Part shown: one piece after another, positions 56,703-64,000 of the stretch
How the letters are laid out: each line of letters begins with the position of its first letter
Position numbering within the stretch: the stretch's first letter is position 1
NCBI GenBank assembly: GCA_913776255.1
Contig: CAJYLV010000068.1
Coordinates: forward strand, 78,243 to 142,242
Length of the DNA stretch: 64,000 bases
Reading direction: 5' to 3'
Origin: an uncultured Sphingomonas sp.
GTDB lineage: Bacteria > Pseudomonadota > Alphaproteobacteria > Sphingomonadales > Sphingomonadaceae
Program-made: the position numbers and the translations under genes
Notes under the pieces: model-generated
What the model was told of the DNA's origin: nothing
Seen by the model: only the letters and a program-made list of their open reading frames with translations
Databases searched by the model: none

Positions 56703-58334
56703 TCAGTGTTCGCCGGCTTCCCGCGCGCGCTCGACCAGCGACAGCGGCATGATGCCGGGCGCGGCGAGCGTGGCGATGGCAGCGGCGGCGTCGAACGGCT
56801 TGCCCGCGCGGCTGGCGCGCTCGGCCTCGCGCGCGAGCAGGTCGTCGAGCTGGATCTTGCCGACGATATAGCTGGCGCCGTAGCCCGGCTGGCGCAGGTA
56901 GAGCAGTTGCTCGAAGCCGACGAGCCGGTTGTCCGGATCGGACCAGCCGCGTGGCGTCCAGCGGGCGTGGAAGCGCCCCGCCTCCGCCAGCGTCATGCGA
57001 TTGTCCTGCACGTAGAGCGAGGCGAGCCCGCGCGCGGCGCGGTTGGCGAGCATGATCCACACCAGCTCGCGACCGCGCGGCAGATCGTCATAGAGCCCGG
57101 CCTGCATCGCCAGCTCCTCCATCGCGGTCGCGACGCCTTCGGAACGGTCCTGCCAGATGTTGAACGGCAACGGCCCTTGCCGGATCGGATCGGGGTGCGG
57201 CTCGTGCGCCATCCGCGCCAGCTCGATCCAGTGATAGAAGTGACTGTAGAGCGGCAGCGGATCCTGCGCGACGACATGGCCGAAGAAGTCGCGCTCCGCC
57301 GGTGCGCGATATTGGGCCGACTGCGCGGGGATCGCGGCGCGATACCACGGACGGTCGGCGACCATGCCGCGGTCGATCAGGAATTGCGTGAAGCGCTCGG
57401 CTTTCTGACGCGACAGCCTGTCGAAGGCGGCGGCGTCCTCCGGCATCGCCAGTGGCGGGAGCGCGCGGTTGCGGACTTCCTCGAGCGCGAGGCCCGCCCA
57501 GGCGCGCGACAGCTCGCGCTTGAGCAACACTTCCTGCGCCGCCCAGTCATAGGGCGAGAGATAGACGTTGCGCGCCGCCCAGTCGTAATCGGCGCGGCCG
57601 ACCCCTGACACCCCGGTACGACGCGGCGCCTCGGCTTCGACCCACTTGGCGAACTGCTCGGTCGCGATCCGGGCGGCGCGGATGGCAGGCAGCAGGCGCT
57701 GCCCCTCCCCCGACAGATCGGCACGCCGATGCCCGGCGAGCGAGCGCAGGTCCAGCGTGCCCGCCTCAAGCTGTGCGAGCAGCTCGGCCTGATCGTGGAA
57801 GGCGCGCGCGCCATAAGCGAACAGGTCATGTGCCTGACTGTCGGCGAGATTGACGCGCGCGGCATCGAGCAGTGCCGGAACGGCGGCAAGCTGCCCGCGA
57901 AGCCGGGCCGCGTCGGACGTCGACAGCGGATAGTCGAAGCGCCACAGATCGACTACCGGGGCATTCGGTCCCTCGTGCGCGGGCACATCGCTCTGCTCGG
58001 CCCAGACGGTCGCGTAAAAACCCGGGTCCCGCGCCCAAGGCCGCACCACTCGTAGCTGAAAGTCGAGCCCGCTCATCTCCGCGTCGAGCAGCGCGGCGTC
58101 GATCGCGGCCGCCGGGGCCAGTCGTGCGCGATCGACCGCCATCAGTTTCGCACGGGTGGCCGCGAGCCGTCGCGACCAGCGCGCGACGGCCGCGGCTGAA
58201 TAATCGGGTACGCCGTCGACCACGACCGGCGCGAGCGCCGCGCGCCACTCGGTAGCGATCGCATCCAAGGTCGGGGGGACCTGCGCCGCCGCAACGGTGG
58301 TCGTCAGCAGCAATGCGAGCGGCAGGAGCGACAT
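56703..58334 (-). CDS. DUF885 family protein without the HExxH zinc motif
   Basis: The 543-residue protein has a signal peptide (MSLLPLALLLTTTVAAAQ). It aligns with the DUF885 helical fold, but where the intact member at 61009 has YHEGIPGH this one reads YSHFYHWIELARM, and its RSEGVATAMEELAMQAGL replaces YSEGWALYAEQL. It belongs to a divergent branch that may be non-metallic or inactive. ATG 58334 starts the signal peptide; a TTG at 58379 is in frame but lacks support. The downstream gene is a TonB receptor, and the gene is divergent from GH3. Confidence 0.8.
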   Translation of the reverse strand: MSLLPLALLLTTTVAAAQVPPTLDAIATEWRAALAPVVVDGVPDYSAAAVARWSRRLAATRAKLMAVDRARLAPAAAIDAALLDAEMSGLDFQLRVVRPWARDPGFYATVWAEQSDVPAHEGPNAPVVDLWRFDYPLSTSDAARLRGQLAAVPALLDAARVNLADSQAHDLFAYGARAFHDQAELLAQLEAGTLDLRSLAGHRRADLSGEGQRLLPAIRAARIATEQFAKWVEAEAPRRTGVSGVGRADYDWAARNVYLSPYDWAAQEVLLKRELSRAWAGLALEEVRNRALPPLAMPEDAAAFDRLSRQKAERFTQFLIDRGMVADRPWYRAAIPAQSAQYRAPAERDFFGHVVAQDPLPLYSHFYHWIELARMAHEPHPDPIRQGPLPFNIWQDRSEGVATAMEELAMQAGLYDDLPRGRELVWIMLANRAARGLASLYVQDNRMTLAEAGRFHARWTPRGWSDPDNRLVGFEQLLYLRQPGYGASYIVGKIQLDDLLAREAERASRAGKPFDAAAAIATLAAPGIMPLSLVERAREAGEH

Positions 58335-58357
58335 CTTTCTCACGGCTAATATGCTGA

Positions 58358-58367
58358 TGGTATACAA
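58358..58367. promoter_or_regulatory. Possible GntR/FadR-type site
   Basis: TGGTATACAA is a near-palindrome of the form bound by FadR-subfamily GntR regulators. It lies in the 207-base gap between the divergent DUF885 and GH3 genes, 24 bases before the DUF885 start. A minus-strand TTGACA (58374-58379) is nearby and could be a -35 box. Confidence 0.3.
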
Positions 58368-58541
58368 AAGCCGTGTCAATCTGCGTCAGTCGTCCAAGCC
58401 AATAACAAATGGCCTGCCAGCCTTCGCGGCGATGGGCGGCGCGGCGGTTGGCCACGACTTTGGTCCGGTGGCGTCGGCCGCAGGATAGCGATATCAGCAT
58501 CACTCGAACACAATCGGGAAACAGGACGGGCGGGGATGACG

Positions 58542-60935
58542 ATGCGCGGCGTGAGCTATCTGGCGGTGGCGTTGATGACGGTCGCGGCAGGCGGGGCCGC
58601 GGCGCAGGTCGCGCATCCGGACCGCTGGCCGGTCGCGAAAAGCACCGGGCTGGTCGATCCGGCGACCGAGGCGAAGGTGTCGGCGCTGCTCGCCCGGCTG
58701 TCGCTGGAAGAGAAGATCGGCCAGATGATCCAGGCCGATATCGGCGCGATCAAGCCCGAGGATCTGCGCAACTATCCGCTCGGTTCGATCCTCGCCGGCG
58801 GCAGCTCGCCGCCAATTGGCAGCCCCGATCGCTCGCCGGCCGCGCCGTGGGTGGCGACCTCGCGCGCGTTCAATGCGGTGGCGATGGAGCAGCGCGCCGG
58901 CCATGTCGCGATCCCGCTGATGTTCGGGGTCGATGCGGTACACGGCAACAACAATGTCGTCGGCGCGACGATCTTCCCGCACAATATCGCGCTGGGCGCG
59001 ATGCGCGACCCGGCGCTGATCCGCCGGATCGGTGCGGCGACCGCGGCGGAGACGGCGGCGGCCGGGATCGACTGGGCGTTCGGGCCGACCGTGGCGGTGC
59101 CGCAGGACGATCGCTGGGGGCGCAGCTACGAAGGCTATTCGGAGGACCCGGCGGTGGTCGCCTCCTATTCGGGCGCGATGGTCGAGGGGTTGCAGGGCAC
59201 CGGCGCCACCCTCGGCATCCAGCACGGGCATGTCGCTGCGAGTGTCAAGCACTTCCTCGGTGACGGCGGCACCAAGGACGGCGTCGATCAGGGCGACACG
59301 CAGGTCGACGAGGCGACGCTGATCCGCATCCACGCCGCCGGCTACCCGCCCGCGATCAAGGCCGGTGCGATGACGGTGATGTCGAGCTTCTCGAGCTGGA
59401 ACGGGCAGAAGATGCACGGCAACCGCTCGCTGCTGACCGACGTACTCAAGGGCCGGATGGGCTTCCAAGGGTTCGTCGTCGGCGACTGGAACGGCCACGG
59501 GCAGATCCCTGGCTGCACCAACAGCGACTGTCCGGCGACGTTCAACGCCGGGCTCGACATGGCGATGGCGCCGGACAGCTGGAAAGGGCTGTTCGACACG
59601 ACGCTCGCCGCCGCGCGCGCCGGCAAGATCCCGATGACGCGGATCGACGATGCGGTGCGCCGCATCCTGCGGGTGAAGATGAAGCTGGGGCTGTTCGACC
59701 CGGCTCGCCCCTATGAGGCGCAGCCGCAGCAGCTCGGATCGGCCGCGCACCGCGCGATCGCGCGCGAGGCGGTGGCCAAGAGCCTCGTGCTGCTCAAGAA
59801 TGACGGCGTGCTGCCGATCAAGGCGAGCGCCAATATCCTCGTCGCGGGCGATGCCGCCGACGACATCGGGCGGCAGTCGGGTGGCTGGACCTTGTCGTGG
59901 CAGGGTGACGGCAACACCAACGCCGACTTCCCGGGCGCGACCTCGATCTTCGCGGGGATCGCCGCGGCGGCGAAAGCCGGCGGCGGCAGCGCGACGCTCG
60001 CGACCGACGGGCGCTTCACGACCAAACCCGACGTCGCGATCGTCGTGTTCGGCGAGCAGCCCTATGCCGAGATGCGCGGCGACGTCCGCACGCTGGAGTT
60101 CGAGGCCGGCGACAAGCAGGCGCTGGCGCTGCTCAAGCAACTGAAGGCGAAGGGCATTCCCACCGTGTCGGTGTTCCTGTCCGGGCGACCCTTGTGGGTG
60201 AACCCGGAGCTGAACCAGTCGGATGCGTTCGTCGCCGCGTGGTTCCCCGGCTCCCAAGGCGCAGGCGTCGCCGACGTGCTGATCGGCGGCAAGCGCGACT
60301 TCACCGGCACGCTGTCGTTCAGCTGGCCGAAGACCGCGGGGCAGTTCACGCTCAACCGTGGGGCGCCCGGTTACGACCCGCTGTTCCCGTTCGGCTACGG
60401 CCTGAGCTATGCCAAGCCGGGCACAGTCGGCGCGCTCAGCGAGGTCGCCGGCGTCGATGCGAGCCTCGCCAACACCAGCCTGTTCTTCGCGCGCGGGCGA
60501 GTCCCTGCCCCGTTCCGCCTCGAGCTCGACCCGGCGGTCACGCGCGCGGCGGTCGACAGCGCGACCGCGCAGGAAGGCGCGGTGCGGCTGACGTGGACGG
60601 GCAAGGGCGCGGCGAGGATCGCGGGGCCGGACCTGTCGCTGGTGCGCGAGACGAACGCCGACCTCAACCTGCAGATCACCTATCGCGTCGACACGCCGGC
60701 GACCGGCCCGGTCGGGCTGGCGCTGGGGGGCGGGCGCGTGGATGTCGCGCCGCTGCTCGGGAAGAGCGGGTGGCAGGTGCTGCGCGTGCCGCTGAAATGC
60801 TTCCGCGACCGTGGCGCGACCGTGGAGAAGGTGTCGACGCCGATGACGATCGACGCCGATGCGCCGCTCGCGCTGTCGGTGTCGGACGTGCGGCTCGCGA
60901 CCGATCCGGCCGGGGCGACCTGTCCGGCGGCGTAA
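58542..60935 (+). CDS. GH3 beta-glucosidase / exo-beta-glucanase
   Basis: The ~797-residue secreted enzyme has a signal peptide (LAVALMTVAAGGAAAQ). The GH3 N-terminal barrel shows LMFGVDAVHG, VKHFLGDGGT and the nucleophile Asp in FVVGDWNGHG; the alpha/beta sandwich domain follows (LLKNDGVLPIK), with FPFGYGLSY at its end and a C-terminal beta domain of about 150 residues as in ExoP-like glucohydrolases. ATG 58542 is preferred over 58536 because of ribosome-binding spacing. It would release glucose from beta-linked oligosaccharides in the periplasm. Confidence 0.94.
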   Translation: MRGVSYLAVALMTVAAGGAAAQVAHPDRWPVAKSTGLVDPATEAKVSALLARLSLEEKIGQMIQADIGAIKPEDLRNYPLGSILAGGSSPPIGSPDRSPAAPWVATSRAFNAVAMEQRAGHVAIPLMFGVDAVHGNNNVVGATIFPHNIALGAMRDPALIRRIGAATAAETAAAGIDWAFGPTVAVPQDDRWGRSYEGYSEDPAVVASYSGAMVEGLQGTGATLGIQHGHVAASVKHFLGDGGTKDGVDQGDTQVDEATLIRIHAAGYPPAIKAGAMTVMSSFSSWNGQKMHGNRSLLTDVLKGRMGFQGFVVGDWNGHGQIPGCTNSDCPATFNAGLDMAMAPDSWKGLFDTTLAAARAGKIPMTRIDDAVRRILRVKMKLGLFDPARPYEAQPQQLGSAAHRAIAREAVAKSLVLLKNDGVLPIKASANILVAGDAADDIGRQSGGWTLSWQGDGNTNADFPGATSIFAGIAAAAKAGGGSATLATDGRFTTKPDVAIVVFGEQPYAEMRGDVRTLEFEAGDKQALALLKQLKAKGIPTVSVFLSGRPLWVNPELNQSDAFVAAWFPGSQGAGVADVLIGGKRDFTGTLSFSWPKTAGQFTLNRGAPGYDPLFPFGYGLSYAKPGTVGALSEVAGVDASLANTSLFFARGRVPAPFRLELDPAVTRAAVDSATAQEGAVRLTWTGKGAARIAGPDLSLVRETNADLNLQITYRVDTPATGPVGLALGGGRVDVAPLLGKSGWQVLRVPLKCFRDRGATVEKVSTPMTIDADAPLALSVSDVRLATDPAGATCPAA

Positions 60936-60945
60936 TCCAGAGGAT

Positions 60946-60966
60946 GGGCGGGGCGCCTCCCCGCCC
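60946..60966 (+). terminator. Terminator-like hairpin after GH3
   Basis: GGGCGGGG (60946-60953) pairs with CCCCGCCC (60959-60966) around a 5-base loop, 11 bases past the GH3 stop. No T-run follows, so it may attenuate rather than end transcription into the next gene, which starts 43 bases on. Confidence 0.45.
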
Positions 60967-61008
60967 GCGCGGTTTGACCTTCGCTTCGGTGCCGGTCATC
61001 ACGGGCGG

Positions 61009-62820
61009 ATGACCCATCCCGTCTCGCGCCGCGACACCTTGCTCGGCCTGACCGCCGTTACCGCTGCCACCGCCGCCGGGGCGATGCCGCCCGCCGAGAG
61101 CGCGCAGGCGTTCCTCGACCGGGTCGCATGGCAGTTGCTCGAACTCCAGCCGGAGCGCGCGACGACGCTCGGCGTCGACGAGGGCGCGCATGCCGGGTTG
61201 CGGCGACGGCTCGAAGATCGCTCACCGGCGGGCGTCGCGGCACGGCAGCGCTTCCTGAGCGGCGCGCTCGCCGAGCTGAAGAAGCTGCCGCGTGCCGGGC
61301 TGGACGCCTCGACGGCAACCAGCCTCGCGGTCGTCGAAAGCGCGTTTCAGACCGCGCTCGACGGCATGGCGATGCCATATGGCGTGGCGACGATCGGCGA
61401 CTGGCGCAACACGCCCTATGGTGTCGTGCAGAATGTCGGCGCATGGCTGGACGTGCCGCAGATGCTCGACGGCGACCAGCCGGTGCGCGACAGGGCCGAT
61501 GCCGAATCCTATCTGGCGCGGCTCGCGGCGATGCCGGCGCAGCTCGACGGCGAGACGCTGCGCATCCGCCAGACGCGCGCGTTGGGGGTCGTCCCGCCGT
61601 CGTTCCTGCTCGACAAGACGATCGCGGGGATGACGCGCACGCTCGCCGAGGCGGCGAACGCGGACGGGCCGCTGATCGGGCCGCTGGCGCGCAAGGGCAA
61701 GGCGGTGCCGGGTGACTGGACGTCGCGCGCCGCCGCGATCGTGCGCGGTGCGATCGTGCCGGCGCTGGAGCGGCAACTGGCGGAGATTCGCGCGCAGCGG
61801 GCGGTGGCGACCGCCGCGCCGGGGATGAACGCGCGCCCGCACGGCGAACAATGGTACGCCTGGGGGCTGCGCGCGGGCACGACGACACGGCGCAGCGCGG
61901 CGGATCTGCACGCGATGGGGCGTGCGCGGCTGGCCGACCTTCAGGCGCAGATGGACGTGATCCTGCGCAACGAAGGGCTGACGCAGGGCAGCGTCGCCGA
62001 GCGCACGATCGCCTATCAGCAGCGCCCCGGGATCGGCTTTCCGGACGGCGACGCGGGGCGCCACCAGATTGTCGCTTACATGCAGGGCCGCATCGACGCG
62101 ATCCGCCCCAAATTGCCGCAGGCGTTCCGGCGGCTGGCGCGCGGCAATCTCGAGATCCGCCGCATGCCGCTCGCGCAGGAACCGGGGGCGCCGGCGGCCT
62201 ATGGCGGCCCCGGCACGATCGACGGGCGCGAGCCGGGCAAGGTGTGGATCAACCTCGGCGATCCCGCGATCCACAATCGCGTGACGATCCCCGACCTCGT
62301 CTACCACGAAGGTATTCCCGGCCATGTCTGGCAGGGCGAATATGCGCAGCGGCTGCCGCTGATCCGCTCGATCCTCGCCTTCAACGCCTATTCGGAAGGC
62401 TGGGCGCTCTATGCCGAGCAACTGGCCGACGAGCTGGGGATGTACGAGGGCGATCCGGCCGGGCGGCTCGGCTATCTGATGGGGCTGGCGTGGCGCGCGG
62501 TGCGGCTGATCGTCGACACCGGCATCCATGCGCTCGGCTGGTCGCGCGACAAGGCGCTCGCCGAGTTCATCGCCGCGACCGGGCTGCCGCGCAGCAATGC
62601 CGAAAGCGAGGTCGATCGCTATTGCGCGTGGCCGGGTCAGGCGTGCGGCTATGAGGTCGGGCGCGCCGAGATCGTCGCGCAACGCGCGCGGGCGCAGAAG
62701 GCGCTCGGCGCGCATTACGACCTGCGCGACTTCGATCAGGCGGTGGTCGACGGCGGGAACGTGCCGCTGACCGTGCTGGCCGACAACGTCGGGCGCTATA
62801 TCGGGCAGCGCTCGGCCTGA
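61009..62820 (+). CDS. DUF885 family metallopeptidase, probably Tat-exported
   Basis: The 603-residue protein has a twin-arginine leader (SRRDTLLGLTAVTAATAAGA). The zinc site is intact: VYHEGIPGHVWQ with the HExxxH-type motif, then AYSEGWALYAEQLADELG supplying the downstream Glu. Members of DUF885 are putative dipeptidases or carboxypeptidases. It lies between GH3 and an amidohydrolase that resembles dipeptidases, giving a peptide-processing context. The start ATG 61009 has a weak ACGGGCGG site. Confidence 0.9.
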   Translation: MTHPVSRRDTLLGLTAVTAATAAGAMPPAESAQAFLDRVAWQLLELQPERATTLGVDEGAHAGLRRRLEDRSPAGVAARQRFLSGALAELKKLPRAGLDASTATSLAVVESAFQTALDGMAMPYGVATIGDWRNTPYGVVQNVGAWLDVPQMLDGDQPVRDRADAESYLARLAAMPAQLDGETLRIRQTRALGVVPPSFLLDKTIAGMTRTLAEAANADGPLIGPLARKGKAVPGDWTSRAAAIVRGAIVPALERQLAEIRAQRAVATAAPGMNARPHGEQWYAWGLRAGTTTRRSAADLHAMGRARLADLQAQMDVILRNEGLTQGSVAERTIAYQQRPGIGFPDGDAGRHQIVAYMQGRIDAIRPKLPQAFRRLARGNLEIRRMPLAQEPGAPAAYGGPGTIDGREPGKVWINLGDPAIHNRVTIPDLVYHEGIPGHVWQGEYAQRLPLIRSILAFNAYSEGWALYAEQLADELGMYEGDPAGRLGYLMGLAWRAVRLIVDTGIHALGWSRDKALAEFIAATGLPRSNAESEVDRYCAWPGQACGYEVGRAEIVAQRARAQKALGAHYDLRDFDQAVVDGGNVPLTVLADNVGRYIGQRSA

Positions 62821-62884
62821 GCACACGCCCGCTTGCCTTCGGTCGCCGGCTCGGCGACGATGCCGGCAAAAGGGGAGCTCATGG

Positions 62885-64000
62885 ATGTTCAAGGCTTTAC
62901 TCGCAGCCCTTGCGATGACGACCGCCATGCCCGCGGTCGCGCAGACCGCCGCGCCGGGGGTGGTGACCTACATTCAGGCGGGGGCGTTGCTCGACCGGCC
63001 GGGACAGGCGCCGCGGGGGCGCTCCACGATCGTGATCCGCGACGGCAAGGTGGCGGAGCTGCGCGACGGCTTCGTCGCGCCCGAACAGGGGGCGAAGCTG
63101 GTCGATCTGCGCGACGCGTTCGTGATGCCGGGGATGGTCGACATGCACGTCCATCTGTGGGGCATCGGCGGCGATCCGATGAAGGCGCGGCTGGGCGCGC
63201 TGACCCGCGACCGCTTCGATGACGAGATGACGGCGGTCGCCAATGCCCGCACGACGCTGAACGCCGGTTTCACCTCGGTGCGCGATCTGGGCGGCGATCC
63301 GCGTGGAATCCGCGCGCTGCGCGATGCGATCGACGCGGGGACCGTCGAGGGGCCGACGATCACCAACGCAGGCGAGATGATCTCGGTCACCGGCGGCCAC
63401 GGCGACGGCGGCAACGGGCTGGCGGAGGAATGGGCGGACGCGGTCCACCAGCACGAGATCAACCTGTGTGACGGCCCGGACGATTGCCGCCGCGCGGTCC
63501 GTGCGCAGGTCGGGCTGGGGGCGAAGGTCATCAAGTTCGCGGCGACCGGCGGCGTGCTGTCGAACGTCAGCGGCGGACTGGGCCGCGCCATGACCCCGGA
63601 GGAGATGCGCGCGATCATCGACACCGCCCACGCGCTCGGCCGCAAGGTCGCGGCGCACAGCCATGCGGCGGAGGGGACGAAGGCCGCGCTGGAGGCCGGG
63701 GTCGATTCGATCGAACACGGCACCTTCCTCGACGACGAGACGATCCGGCTGTTCAAGGCGAAGGGCGCGTATCTGGTCCCTACCGAGATCGCGCCGGTCG
63801 CCGCGCTGGCTCCGGGGGGCGGCGGCGCGCTGCCGCCCGCGACGATCGCCAAGGCCGAACAGGCCGCCGCCGCGATGGCCGCCAGCCACCGCCGTGCCTA
63901 TGCGGCGGGGGTGAAGGTCGCGTTCGGCACCGATACCGGCGTGTCGAAGCATGGCGACAATGCCACCGAATTCGCGTTGCTGGTCAAGAACGGCCTGACG
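62885..64000 (+). CDS. Exported amidohydrolase family peptidase (partial, 3' end outside the window)
   Basis: At least 372 residues are visible, with no stop before the window edge. A signal peptide (ALLAALAMTTAMPAVAQ) precedes an amidohydrolase barrel: DMHVHLWG with the metal His pair, a Lys in AKVIKFAATGGV that would be the carboxylated bridging residue, AHSHAAEG and IEHGTFL with the later His residues, and FGTDTGV with the metal Asp. It resembles Xaa-Pro/Xaa-Arg dipeptidases of this superfamily. ATG 62885 has GGGGAG nine bases upstream. It lies 64 bases after DUF885 and likely shares its operon. Confidence 0.9.
   Translation, partial: MFKALLAALAMTTAMPAVAQTAAPGVVTYIQAGALLDRPGQAPRGRSTIVIRDGKVAELRDGFVAPEQGAKLVDLRDAFVMPGMVDMHVHLWGIGGDPMKARLGALTRDRFDDEMTAVANARTTLNAGFTSVRDLGGDPRGIRALRDAIDAGTVEGPTITNAGEMISVTGGHGDGGNGLAEEWADAVHQHEINLCDGPDDCRRAVRAQVGLGAKVIKFAATGGVLSNVSGGLGRAMTPEEMRAIIDTAHALGRKVAAHSHAAEGTKAALEAGVDSIEHGTFLDDETIRLFKAKGAYLVPTEIAPVAALAPGGGGALPPATIAKAEQAAAAMAASHRRAYAAGVKVAFGTDTGVSKHGDNATEFALLVKNGLT

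Overview
The window is GC-rich DNA from an alphaproteobacterium, most likely Sphingomonas or a close relative in the Sphingomonadaceae. This rests on four large TonB-dependent receptors (two of the Xanthomonas/Caulobacter carbohydrate type), frequent GTG starts, strong codon bias to G/C at third positions, and the gene families present (GPH and SSS sugar symporters, DUF885 peptidases, DUF2490). It looks like an ordinary chromosome. I see no rRNA, tRNA, CRISPR array, insertion sequence or prophage. About 41 protein genes and one decayed gene fill it, mostly as short operons or divergent pairs. The right end cuts an amidohydrolase gene.

Layout. 0-4.6 kb: an ExuT-like MFS transporter divergent from a LacI regulator with a palindromic operator between them, then an SGNH esterase and a degenerate glucokinase-family protein. 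4.6-6.3 kb: a tight operon of AlkB-like dioxygenase, DnaQ-like exonuclease and a 90-aa unknown. 6.5-20 kb: a CPA1 antiporter, two GGDEF-EAL proteins on either side of a GH10 xylanase, an APC permease, a carboxylesterase, and a CPA antiporter with a nucleotide-binding-like tail overlapping an OmpA-type lipoprotein. 19.8-22 kb: two oxidoreductases.

22-32 kb is a complete carbohydrate utilisation locus: LacI repressor, divergent GH31 alpha-xylosidase-like enzyme, GPH symporter, secreted clan GH-A-like hydrolase with two carbohydrate-binding modules, and a TonB receptor. Stop/start overlaps and a LacI-type operator tie it together. A plausible route is receptor import, periplasmic trimming, symport, then cytoplasmic debranching.

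32-42 kb holds a SleB-type cell-wall hydrolase, M20 and S41 peptidases, an HxlR/SDR divergent pair, and a TonB receptor paired with an AbgB-like M20 amidohydrolase. 42-49 kb contains the largest non-coding stretch (42046-42869), an aldo/keto reductase divergent from a LysR regulator, a broken TIR-domain gene, a chemoreceptor and a DUF2490 protein. 49-64 kb has a TonB receptor plus SSS symporter, convergent with a DUF885-TonB receptor operon, which is divergent from GH3 beta-glucosidase, DUF885 peptidase and amidohydrolase.

Overall the region serves scavenging of plant polysaccharide fragments and peptides. The least familiar items are the CBM-bearing GH-A-like protein, the AlkB/exonuclease/90-aa operon, the Walker-like-loop-degenerate glucokinase and the TIR ruin. 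I found no convincing wholly new system.
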